Source of the DNA: CAVWQV01 sp963757115 | GTDB lineage: Bacteria; Pseudomonadota; Alphaproteobacteria; Acetobacterales; Acetobacteraceae | Assembly (NCBI GenBank): GCA_963757115.1 | Contig: CAVWQV010000009.1 | Span: 1-58,139 of the forward strand | DNA: 58,139 bases | Direction of reading: 5' to 3' | Part shown: positions 51,602-58,139 of the stretch, piece by piece | Layout of the letters: each line of letters opens with the position of its first letter | How positions within the stretch are numbered: position 1 is the stretch's first letter | Program-made: the position numbers and the translations under genes | The notes under the pieces: generated by a model | What the model saw: the letters and a program-made list of their open reading frames with translations, nothing else | Told to the model about the DNA's origin: nothing | The model's database searches: none

Positions 51602-53092
51602 ATGGATATTGTACCGCTTCTTGGCAAACTCGCCCCCGAGGATGTCGCACCGGATCTGGTCGGGGCAATCAGGCGGTTGTCGAAGACCAGCGTTCTCGTC
51701 ATTGGCGACGTGATGCTCGACCGCTACGCCTATGGCGAAGTGGCGCGGATCAGCCCCGAGGCTCCGGTACCCATCCTAACGGTGGGACGCGAGACCGCCA
51801 TGCCGGGCGGGGCAGGCAACGTCGTTCGCAACCTGACCGCCCTTAATGCGGCGGTCGCCTTCATCGGGGTGGTGGGGGACGACCAGGCCGGCTCGGACCT
51901 GACCGGGCTGGTGGGCGGCCAGCCCGGCGTGGAACCCTGGCTTCTGGTGCAGAGCGGCCGGGCCACGACGGTCAAGACGCGTTACATTGCCCACGGGCAG
52001 CACATTCTTCGCGCGGACAACGAGGACGCGCGGCCGATCCCGGACAAGCTCGCCGAGCGGCTGCTCCGGATTGCACGCGATGGCATGGTGGCGACCAGCA
52101 TCACCGTGTTGTCCGACTACAACAAGGGGCTGCTCGCCGGCACCGTGGCGCGACAGCTCATCGACGCGGCGCACGCAGCCGGTCGGCGGGTGATCGTGGA
52201 CCCGAAGGGCCTCGACTTCGGCCGCTACGCCGGAGCCGACATCATCACGCCGAACCGGCGCGAGTTGTCCGAAGCGACCGGCATGCCCGTCGACAGTGAG
52301 GATGCGATCGTGCAGGCCGCCAACAGCCTCCGGCAAGCGCACGGGTTCGGCGCCGTGCTGGTGACCCGCTCCGAGGACGGCATGACCCTGGTGGAAGAAG
52401 CTGGCGCCCACCACTATCCGGCCGAAGCCAAGGAGGTGTTCGACGTCTCGGGTGCGGGCGACACGGTGGTCGCGACGCTCGCGGCGGCCCTGGCCGGCGG
52501 CCTCCCTCTTCAGGTCGCGGCACGGCTCGCCAACGTCGCCGCAGGCATCGTCGTGGGCAAGATTGGCACCGCGATTGCCCGAGAGACGGAGTTGTTGGCC
52601 GCCATCAGCCCGCAAGGCGGCGCGCTCCGAAAGATTGTGACCCGAGAGGCCGCCGCCGAGCAGGTGGAACGCTGGCGGCGCAAAAACTATCGCACCGGCT
52701 TCACCAACGGCTGCTTTGATCTCTTGCATCCCGGGCATGTGCATCTGCTCGAGCAGGCGCGCGGCGCGTGCGACCGCCTCGTGGTCGGGCTGAACAGCGA
52801 TGCCAGCGTGCACCGCCTGAAGGGGCCGAACCGTCCCGTGCAGCCCGAAGCCGCGCGCGCCGCCGTGCTGGCGAGCTTGGCCGCGGTCGATTTAGTGTGC
52901 GTGTTCGACGAGGACACGCCGATCGAGCTATTGCAGGCGATTCGTCCGGAGCTTCTGGTGAAGGGCGCGGACTATGCAATCCAGGACGTGGTGGGCGCGG
53001 ATCTGGTTGCCGGCTGGGGCGGCAAGGTGATGCTGGCACAGCTGCTCGCCGGCCACTCCACCACGGCTACGGTCGCGCGGCTGCGGGGCTGA
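51602..53092 (+). CDS. hldE: Bifunctional heptose-7-phosphate kinase/heptose-1-phosphate adenylyltransferase
   Basis: 496 residues, full length. Residues 1-330 are a PfkB-type sugar kinase: VMLDRYAYGEVARISPEAPV, then GGAGNVVRNLTAL and the anion hole FDVSGAGDTVVATLAAAL. Residues 355-496 are a nucleotidyltransferase: FTNGCFDLLHPGHVHLLEQA, with the HxGH motif, and VVGLNSDASVHRLKG. It makes ADP-heptose for the LPS inner core, so the host is Gram-negative with heptose-containing LPS. The ATG at 51602 is preferred over the adjacent TTG. Confidence 0.95.
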   Translation: MDIVPLLGKLAPEDVAPDLVGAIRRLSKTSVLVIGDVMLDRYAYGEVARISPEAPVPILTVGRETAMPGGAGNVVRNLTALNAAVAFIGVVGDDQAGSDLTGLVGGQPGVEPWLLVQSGRATTVKTRYIAHGQHILRADNEDARPIPDKLAERLLRIARDGMVATSITVLSDYNKGLLAGTVARQLIDAAHAAGRRVIVDPKGLDFGRYAGADIITPNRRELSEATGMPVDSEDAIVQAANSLRQAHGFGAVLVTRSEDGMTLVEEAGAHHYPAEAKEVFDVSGAGDTVVATLAAALAGGLPLQVAARLANVAAGIVVGKIGTAIARETELLAAISPQGGALRKIVTREAAAEQVERWRRKNYRTGFTNGCFDLLHPGHVHLLEQARGACDRLVVGLNSDASVHRLKGPNRPVQPEAARAAVLASLAAVDLVCVFDEDTPIELLQAIRPELLVKGADYAIQDVVGADLVAGWGGKVMLAQLLAGHSTTATVARLRG

Positions 53093-53095
53093 GCC

Positions 53096-53563
53096 TTATT
53101 CCACCTTGAGGGCGGCTCGGCGGGCGGCAAGGCCGGCCGGATCCTCGATAGCAGCCAACCGCATCGCGGCCAACGTCGCGAAACGGTGCAGCAGCGCCCG
53201 CCGCCGCGCGGGTGGGAGCGGGTGCGATGGTGCCGGACGCAGTATCTCGGCCGCGACCTCGTCAGCCACGATGACACCCACGCTCTCGGGAAGCAGGTCC
53301 AGCGGGAAGGCGGGGCCGACAGCAAAGTAGAGTGCGTCGCAGAACGCGCGGTACTCCGGCCATTTGCCGTCGGTCAGGAAATCCCGCAGGCCGGACTTGA
53401 CCTCGATGCACACGAATCCGCAGTCGGGTTGCAATGCCAGGATGTCGGCCCGCCGGCCGTTCGGCAGCGCCACCTCGTGCAGCGGCGCCCAGGCAAGCTC
53501 GGCGCACAGCCGGGCCGCACCCAGCCGTACCATGCCGGCGATCTCAGGGAAGCTCCGATCCAT
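53096..53563 (-). CDS. mmcB: MmcB-family DNA repair protein
   Basis: 155 residues. The restriction-endonuclease-like core reads LPNGRRADILALQPDCGFVC then IEVKSGLRDFLTDGKWPEY, giving the D-ExK nuclease-fold motif. It continues with FAVGPAFPLDLLPESVGVIV. MmcB homologues contribute to mitomycin C damage repair in Caulobacter and are nearly confined to alphaproteobacteria, which supports the host call. Its stop is 3 bp from the convergent hldE stop. Confidence 0.88.
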   Translation of the reverse strand: MDRSFPEIAGMVRLGAARLCAELAWAPLHEVALPNGRRADILALQPDCGFVCIEVKSGLRDFLTDGKWPEYRAFCDALYFAVGPAFPLDLLPESVGVIVADEVAAEILRPAPSHPLPPARRRALLHRFATLAAMRLAAIEDPAGLAARRAALKVE

Positions 53564-53594
53564 ACGGCGTGTGCTCGACCAGCGCCGAGGGCGG

Positions 53595-53882
53595 TCAGCC
53601 GGTTAGCGCGTCGATGGCGCGGGCGAGCGCCACGTCCTTGCCGCTCAGCCCACCCGCGTCGTGGGTGCTGAGGACAATCTCCACCCGGTTCCACACGTTG
53701 CTCCATTCCGGATGGTGATCGTGCTTTTCGGCGAGCAACGCGACGCGGCACATGAAGCCCCACGCCGCGTTGAAGTCGCGGAACCGGAAATTCCGTGCGA
53801 TTGCGTCCCGGTTCGGCATGAGGGACCATTGGGGGATGTCACTGCCGAGCGTCGCCCGCTCCGCGTCCGTCAGCTTGCTCAT
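53595..53882 (-). CDS. 4a-hydroxytetrahydrobiopterin dehydratase
   Basis: 95 residues, normal for pterin-4a-carbinolamine dehydratase. RNFRFRDFNAAWGFMCRVA, then AEKHDHHPEWSNVWNRVEI with the catalytic His-His-Pro-Glu-Trp motif, then LSTHDAGGLSGKDVALARAI. It recycles the pterin cofactor of aromatic amino-acid hydroxylases or acts as a moonlighting transcription cofactor. The ATG at 53882 begins MSKLTDAERATL. Confidence 0.93.
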   Translation of the reverse strand: MSKLTDAERATLGSDIPQWSLMPNRDAIARNFRFRDFNAAWGFMCRVALLAEKHDHHPEWSNVWNRVEIVLSTHDAGGLSGKDVALARAIDALTG

Positions 53883-53940
53883 GGGTCTCCTGCTTGACGC
53901 TTGACCTTGACCGTCGGCGCGTCCGCTGCATCGATAGCGC

Positions 53941-54350
53941 ATGAGCGCCGTTCCGTCGCGCCCTGGTCCGCCGCCCGCTGCCGAGGAGATCGCTGCCTTG
54001 GCCGACCGCGCATTGGCCGCCATCCCGCCGCGGCTGCTGCGACATGTTAAGGGCGTCGCGATTGCGGTCGAGGAGATGCCCGACGACGAGATACTGCGCG
54101 ACCTCGGGATCGACTCCCCTGGGATCTCACCGGCCTGTACAGCGGCCGGCCGCTCACGCACAAGAGCGTGGACGAAACCGCGACCCTGCCGGACCGCATC
54201 TTCCTTTACCGCCAGCCGATCCTGCTCGAGTGGATCGAAACCGACGTCGATCTTTACGACCTCGTCCGCAATGTGCTCGTGCACGAGATCGCGCATCATT
54301 TCGGCTTCAGCGATGCCGACATCGAGGCGATCGAGGGAGAGATGGAATAG
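53941..54350 (+). CDS. Zincin-like metallopeptidase (frameshifted)
   Basis: About 136 residues of the small metallopeptidase family PF06262. The first frame gives LADRALAAIPPRLLRHVKGV and EEMPDDEILRDLGIDSP. An indel near 54117 then moves to DLTGLYSGRPLTHKS, IFLYRQPILLEW and VRNVLVHEIAHHFGFSDADI, with the zinc HExxH. Cytoplasmic, physiological role unknown. Divergent from the pterin dehydratase gene. Confidence 0.85.
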
Positions 54351-54360
54351 CCGGAACGGC

Positions 54361-54378
54361 TAAGAGCCCAGGCTCTTA
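54361..54378. terminator. Dyad between convergent genes
   Basis: TAAGAGCC (54361-54368) and GGCTCTTA (54371-54378) are perfect complements just after the metallopeptidase stop. The gene to the right runs leftward, so a bidirectional terminator is plausible; AAGTCCGTTTTCC follows with a short T-run. Confidence 0.45.
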
Positions 54379-54517
54379 AAGTCCGTTTTCCGTCTATCAG
54401 TATTGTCAGGACGCCGCCCGCAAGCAGCAGGCTAACTATCATCGCGTAAGGGACGGCAGCCCGGCGGTCATGCCGCGAATGCCAAGTCTGTCCCGGCCGC
54501 TTCCGACGGCCGCTGGA
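54379..54517. other. Intergenic, no feature seen
   Basis: Spacer between the convergent metallopeptidase and regulator genes. No gene or conserved site recognised. Confidence 0.4.
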
Positions 54518-54826
54518 TCAACTTCGCATGGCGGCCCGGAGCACTGCGAGCAAGTCCTTGACCGTAGCTTCGCCATCGCCCGAGCTCACGGCGTGCTCGA
54601 TCCCGGCGACAAGGTGCTGCTGGATCACCAGGAGCGCCATCTCGCGCACCGCCGCCATGATCGCGTTGGCCTGCTGCACCTCCTCCAGGCAGTAGCGGTC
54701 CTCCTCAATCATCTGCCGCAGCCCGCGCACCTGGCCCTCGATGCGGCGCAGGCGGTTCAGCAACGGATCTCGCTCCCCGGGCGTGCGGCGCAGGTATAGC
54801 CGTCCGTCGCGGAACTCGCTCTCCAT
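54518..54826 (-). CDS. CsoR/FrmR/RcnR-family transcriptional repressor
   Basis: 102 residues, all-helical DUF156 fold. LLNRLRRIEGQVRGLRQMIE is the DNA-binding first helix. The sensor Cys is in EEDRYCLEEVQQANAI near residue 46, and LLVIQQHLVAGIEHAV supplies His at the second and third positions. This C-H-H-like set is nearer RcnR/FrmR (nickel, cobalt or formaldehyde) than the C-H-C of CsoR, so the signal is uncertain. Divergent from the manganese catalase, with an operator-like site between. Confidence 0.88.
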   Translation of the reverse strand: MESEFRDGRLYLRRTPGERDPLLNRLRRIEGQVRGLRQMIEEDRYCLEEVQQANAIMAAVREMALLVIQQHLVAGIEHAVSSGDGEATVKDLLAVLRAAMRS

Positions 54827-54836
54827 CCTGTCCCGA

Positions 54837-54851
54837 TACCCCTACCCAGTA
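54837..54851. promoter_or_regulatory. Candidate CsoR/RcnR-type operator
   Basis: TACCCCTACCCAGTA has the TAC-C-tract-GTA form of sites bound by this repressor family. It lies 11 bp upstream of the regulator start and 79 bp upstream of the catalase start in the shared divergent region. Assignment rests on similarity to known half-sites and position. Confidence 0.4.
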
Positions 54852-54929
54852 CGTGAAGACGCCAGCCGCGAACGACGTCCGAGCGTTGCCGTTCCACCGA
54901 CGCTAGACAATGGCACGGAGGATGGACCG

Positions 54930-55794
54930 ATGTACCTCCACGACAAGCGCCTGCAATACCCGGTTCGGGTCGAGATGCCGGATCCCTTGTTCGCGCGCCA
55001 ACTGCAGCAAGCGATTGGTGGCGTCGAGGGCGAGATTCGCGTCTGCATGCAGTACTTCTTCCAGGCATGGGGCTCGCGCGGGCCGAACAACCGTTATCGC
55101 GATATGCTGCTGCACACCGCGACCGAGGAGATCGGCCATATCGAGATGCTGGCCACGGCCGTCGCGCTAAATCTGGAGGACGCGCCGCTCAGCTTGCAGG
55201 AGAGCGCGGCCGAGGCGCACCCCGTCGTCAACGCCGTCATGGGCGGCGAGCGTCCGCGTCACGTCGTGGAGGGGATGCTGCAGCGGCACCTGCTCTCGAC
55301 CGGCAAGGCCGCGTTTCCAGCCAACTCGGATGGCGTGCCGTTCGACATGTCGCACATCTATGCCAGCGGCAACTTGGCCGCGGACATGTACTGCAACGTC
55401 GCCGCGGAATCGACAGGGCGCGTGTTGGCCGTTCGGCTCTTCAACGCGGCCAAGGACCCCGGCATGAAGGATATGCTGTCCTTCCTGATCGCGCGGGACA
55501 CCATGCACCAGCAGCAGTGGTTGGCGGTGGTTGAGGAACTGGGCGGTTACCAGGGCGCGCTGCCGATGCCGAACTCCTTCGATCAGAATCAGGAGAACCA
55601 CAGAGTTCAGTTACGCCTTCTTCGGCACCGACCGGAACGGCACGCCGCCGCAGCCCGGCCGGTGGAACCAGGGTCCATCGCTCGACGGCAAGGGGCAGTT
55701 CACCACGATGCAGGCCGAACCAATGGGCGGCGAGCCGATGCTAGGTCCCGCCGAACCGCTTAGCGGGGCTGCAAACGGAGCAGATCGCGCCTAG
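54930..55794 (+). CDS. Manganese catalase (frameshifted)
   Basis: Ferritin-like di-manganese catalase, about 287 residues after correction. Metal ligands lie in GGVEGEIRVCMQYFFQAWG (Glu near 33), TATEEIGHIEMLATAVAL (Glu-Glu, His near 67-70), then AAESTGRVLAVRLF (Glu near 154) and IARDTMHQQQWLAVVEEL (His near 191). An extra C near 55600 breaks the frame before EFSYAFFGTDRNG. The tail is Pro/Gly-rich, as in the family. It breaks down hydrogen peroxide in the cytoplasm or on spores and surfaces. Divergent from the CsoR-like regulator. Confidence 0.9.
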
Positions 55795-55822
55795 GACGGC
55801 AGCGGAGTAGGTTCCGGCGAGC

Positions 55823-55854
55823 AGCCCCGGTGCTCTGATTACCGCACCGGGGCT
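55823..55854 (+). terminator. Rho-independent-like terminator after catalase
   Basis: AGCCCCGGTGC (55823-55833) pairs perfectly with GCACCGGGGCT (55844-55854) over a 10-nt loop, followed by TT. It lies 29 bp past the catalase stop. Short T-run, but the stem is strong. Confidence 0.6.
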
Positions 55855-55920
55855 TTGCTGAACCGATTGGGACGGCAAGCCATGGCTCGACCCCTCATAC
55901 AGCTTACGAACACTTGCAAA

Positions 55921-56690
55921 ATAGCCCATCCCTCCACCAAGAGTGCCGCCCCTCCCCCCTAGCCTCTCCCCCTTCCCTTCCCCCTCCTCCTCCCCCCCCC
56001 CCCTCCCCATCATCCTACCTCCCTCCCTTCCCCCCCCCCCTCCATCACTCCCCTCCTCTCCTCTCCCCCCCCCCCCTCTTACTTTCGCCCCTCTCCTTCC
56101 CTCCCCTCCTGCCCTCCATCCCCCCCATCCCTCCTCCTGCCTCTTCTCTTCCGGCCCCGCCCCCCCTCCCCCCCTCCCGGCGTGTCCGCGATCGGACGCC
56201 GGCCGCCAAAACCAGCGGCGGCCTGCCCCCCCCCCTCCCCACCCATGCGATCTCGATTTCCCGTTCTGCATGCCAGTAGGGAGTTGCGGCGGTCGCAGAA
56301 ACCCGCAGTAGGTTCGGTTGCCTCGCCGTTCAGTGTCGGACTGCTCCCCCCCCCCCTCGCCCCCCCCCCCTCCTCCCCGCCCCCCTCCCCCCCCCCCCCC
56401 CCGCCCCTCCCCTTCCCCCTCCTCCCCCCCCCTCCCTTCCCCTTTTCCCCTCTCCTCGCCCCCCCTCCCCCCCTCCTTCCTTCCTCGGTCCCTATCGTCC
56501 GCTCTCCCCCCCCTCCCACCCCTTCCTCGCCCTTTCTCCTTTTCCTTTCCGCGTTCCCCTGTCCCTCCCCTCTTCTTCTCCACACCTCATCTCCCTCCCT
56601 TACCTATCCCTCCCCCGTTCTCCCCTCGCTCGCCGCGCCCCCTCCCTCCTCCTCCTCCTCCTCGTTCAGCGCTACGGCCGCTTCAATTGC
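55921..56690. repeat. Low-complexity pyrimidine tract with two mixed islands
   Basis: About 770 bases almost wholly C and T, with C-runs up to about 12. Two islands of normal composition lie inside (about 56170-56220 and 56240-56348). The open frames across it are low-complexity artefacts. It separates the catalase end from an IS66 fragment. Base-calling collapse over real sequence is the simplest explanation, as at 19368. Confidence 0.8.
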
Positions 56691-56742
56691 AACCCGCTGC
56701 CTGGAGCGCCGATGCTGGCTTTGTCCGCGCAACTCGCAACGA

Positions 56743-56973
56743 TCACGCCAGACGAAACCCGTCGGCTGCCCGCCAGGACCAACGCGTCGAGCGGTCCAGG
56801 GTGACGCCCTGACCCGCCAGGATCTGCACTTGCCGATAGAGCGGCTGAGCGTCCCCGAACTTGCTGACCGCCACGTGCGCGATCAGCCCCTCGGTCGGCA
56901 TCCCGCCGTCAATCGGCCGATCCGGCGCATGAAAAACCTTGGGCAAGGATCCGACTGAGGTCGCGGCGTCCAT
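56743..56973 (-). pseudogene. IS66-family transposase remnant
   Basis: 77 codons with the IS66 TnpC segment PIDGGMPTEGLIAHVAVSKF, then GDAQPLYRQVQILAGQGVTL and DRST. This is the linker region between the zinc-binding domain and the DDE catalytic domain. Both flanks are missing; the left side runs toward the pyrimidine tract. Non-functional remnant. Confidence 0.75.
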
Positions 56974-57109
56974 CGAGCAGCATTATCCGTTACAACGAGA
57001 CCGTAGCGACACCGTGCCACAGAGGGCCGACCGCGCGTTCCCGGTGCACCTACCCTTGTGGGAGACGGCGGCTGGCTAGGCTGTACAGCGGCCATGCAGG
57101 GAGGGAAAA
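56974..57109. promoter_or_regulatory. Upstream region of DUF1326 gene
   Basis: Gap of 136 bp between the IS66 remnant and the DUF1326 start; it should hold the promoter of the DUF1326-DUF2182 pair. A GGGAGGG ribosome site occupies its right end. Confidence 0.35.
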
Positions 57110-57737
57110 ATGGCAGCGCAATCCAAATGGCGTTTGTCCGGCGACTACTTCGAAAACTGCAACTGCGATGTGGTGTGTCCATGTCTTGTCTCGCCCGCAG
57201 CACCGCTGACGGCGCGGCCAAGCCAGGGCGTGTGCGACGTGGCGCTGGCTTTCCACATCGATAAAGGCAGTTACGATCAGGTTTCGCTGGACGGGCTTAG
57301 TGTTGCCGTGGTCGGCCATACGCCGGGCCCCATGGGGGACGGCAACTGGACGCTCGCCGCCTATATCGACAAGCGGGCGGATGATGCACAGACCACGGCG
57401 CTCGCCGCTATCTTCGGCGGTGCCGAGGGAGGCCCAATGGCGGCCTTCGCGCCACTGGTCGGCAAGCATCTTGGTGCGAAGAAGGTCTCGATCAAATACG
57501 CCATCAAGGGTAACGGCCCGTTCGGTGGAAATTCCGGGCATCATGCACATGGGCGTGGAGCCGCTGCCAAGCATGCATCCGAGCGGCGAGATTTGGGCCG
57601 CCACCGGCCATCCGGTCGCACCGGACAGGCTTGCGTTCGGTGTGGGAAGCAAGGGCAGCACCTTCACCGACCACGGCATGCAGTGGGACAATTCCGGCAA
57701 GAACGGTCACTACGCTCCGATCAACTGGTCAAACTAG
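57110..57737 (+). CDS. DUF1326 domain protein (frameshifted)
   Basis: About 208 residues. The ATG at 57110 follows GGGAGGG. The signature is FENCNCDVVCPCLVSPAAPL near residue 15, a multi-Cys motif likely to bind metal, then GVCDVALAFHIDKGSYDQV. An indel near 57520 moves the reading into VEIPGIMHMGVEPLPSMHPS and WDNSGKNGHYAPINWSN, the family C-terminus. In the uncorrected frame there is no stop before the window end. DUF1326 genes usually lie next to DUF2182, as here; a copper or other metal role is suspected but unproven. Confidence 0.85.
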
Positions 57738-57811
57738 CAGCGGGGCGGTTTCCGCTCGCCGCCGCCTCAAACTTCGCCACGGCCTCAGCCAGCGAGCTTT
57801 TGGGACCCGCC

Positions 57812-58139
57812 ATGGAACACGCCCAGACCGACGCCGACCGGCTCAAGGTGCAGCGCAACGTCATTCTGGGTTTGCTCCTGGCGCTGGCGGCCACCGCTTG
57901 GGTGCTACTCGCCTGGCAAGGTGCAGACAGCGACATGGATATGGCGATGGCCTCGCCAACCATGGGAATGCGCGCACCGCTGTTTCTCACGATCTGGGTG
58001 GTCATGATGGTGGCCATGATGTTCCCGACCGCCGCGCCCATGATCCTCACCTTCCATAAGGTCCAGGCGAGCAAACGCCAGCGCGGCCAGGTCTTCGTCG
58101 CAACATGGGTGTTCGTGGCGGGCTACATGCTGGTGTGGA
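57812..58139 (+). CDS. DUF2182 membrane protein (5' part, cut by window end)
   Basis: 109 codons visible. Starts MEHAQTDADRLKVQRNVILG. A first helix, LLLALAATAWVLLAW, precedes a Met-rich loop MDMAMASPTMGMRAPLF and the signature TIWVVMMVAMMFPTAAPMIL; a further helix begins at WVFVAGYML. The Met-rich loops suit copper binding. Pairs with DUF1326 upstream in many proteobacteria. The rest lies beyond the window. Confidence 0.88.
   Translation, partial: MEHAQTDADRLKVQRNVILGLLLALAATAWVLLAWQGADSDMDMAMASPTMGMRAPLFLTIWVVMMVAMMFPTAAPMILTFHKVQASKRQRGQVFVATWVFVAGYMLVW

Noticed and set aside
55741..56583. 280-codon Gly/Arg/Glu-rich frame across the pyrimidine tract
   Set aside because: Pure low-complexity product of C/T repeats on the other strand; not a plausible protein.

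Overview
The window is high-GC bacterial DNA, most likely from an alphaproteobacterium (Rhodospirillales/Acetobacteraceae-like). The best lineage markers are a DUF4167 gene next to prmC, an MmcB-type DNA repair protein, a DUF2889 protein, and a bifunctional HldE heptose enzyme that implies a Gram-negative outer membrane. Many genes carry single-base indels, often in short homopolymers, and there are two cytosine or pyrimidine tracts where sequence appears lost. The text is therefore probably an imperfect, perhaps metagenomic, assembly. I treat most frameshifts as possible sequence errors.

Positions 57-17108 form one integrated mobile element of about 17 kb. It is bounded by a perfect 24-bp direct repeat (57-80 and 17085-17108), with a tyrosine integrase just inside the left end. 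From right to left on the minus strand it carries a zinc-ribbon/HTH protein, a three-unit 23-bp repeat array, an excisionase-type HTH protein, a RepA-like ATPase with a winged-helix tail, a CHC2/Toprim primase and a DUF3102-DNA methyltransferase fusion. A packaging block follows: a small-terminase-like HTH protein, terminase ATPase and nuclease, and a likely head maturation protease, with several small unknown genes. It ends with small membrane and zinc-ribbon proteins, a type II RHH/PIN toxin-antitoxin pair, an XRE regulator and the integrase. I found no portal, major capsid, tail or lysis gene. Replication plus packaging without virion genes is the layout of a phage satellite or a strongly reduced prophage. 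Two of its genes have an in-frame TAG where a conserved tyrosine is expected.

Positions 17238-27634 hold chromosomal genes: an SbmA/YddA-type ABC exporter, a collapsed FAD monooxygenase, a Crp/Fnr regulator, enoyl-CoA hydratase, MmgE/PrpD, a methyltransferase, DUF2254, and a coupled Na+/H+ and Ca2+/H+ antiporter pair.

Positions 27764-38545 are a co-directional cluster: a TPP-dependent enzyme, a complete carbohydrate ABC importer, an enolase-superfamily enzyme, a D-2-hydroxyacid dehydrogenase, a serine hydrolase, a proline-rich peptide and an SDR. It looks like an uptake and catabolic operon for an unidentified sugar or sugar acid.

Positions 38700-54350 are housekeeping and mixed genes: DUF2889, DUF4167, prmC, DUF3072, a peptide-type solute-binding protein, GH15 glucoamylase with a coupled phosphoesterase, YgjP-type peptidase, LLM oxidoreductase, SYLF lipoprotein-like protein, histidine phosphatase, an ABC-2 exporter, a PPP-type phosphatase, hldE, mmcB, pterin dehydratase and a zinc metallopeptidase. 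The right end holds a CsoR/FrmR-type regulator divergent from a manganese catalase, an 800-bp pyrimidine tract, an IS66 transposase remnant, and a DUF1326-DUF2182 pair cut by the window end.
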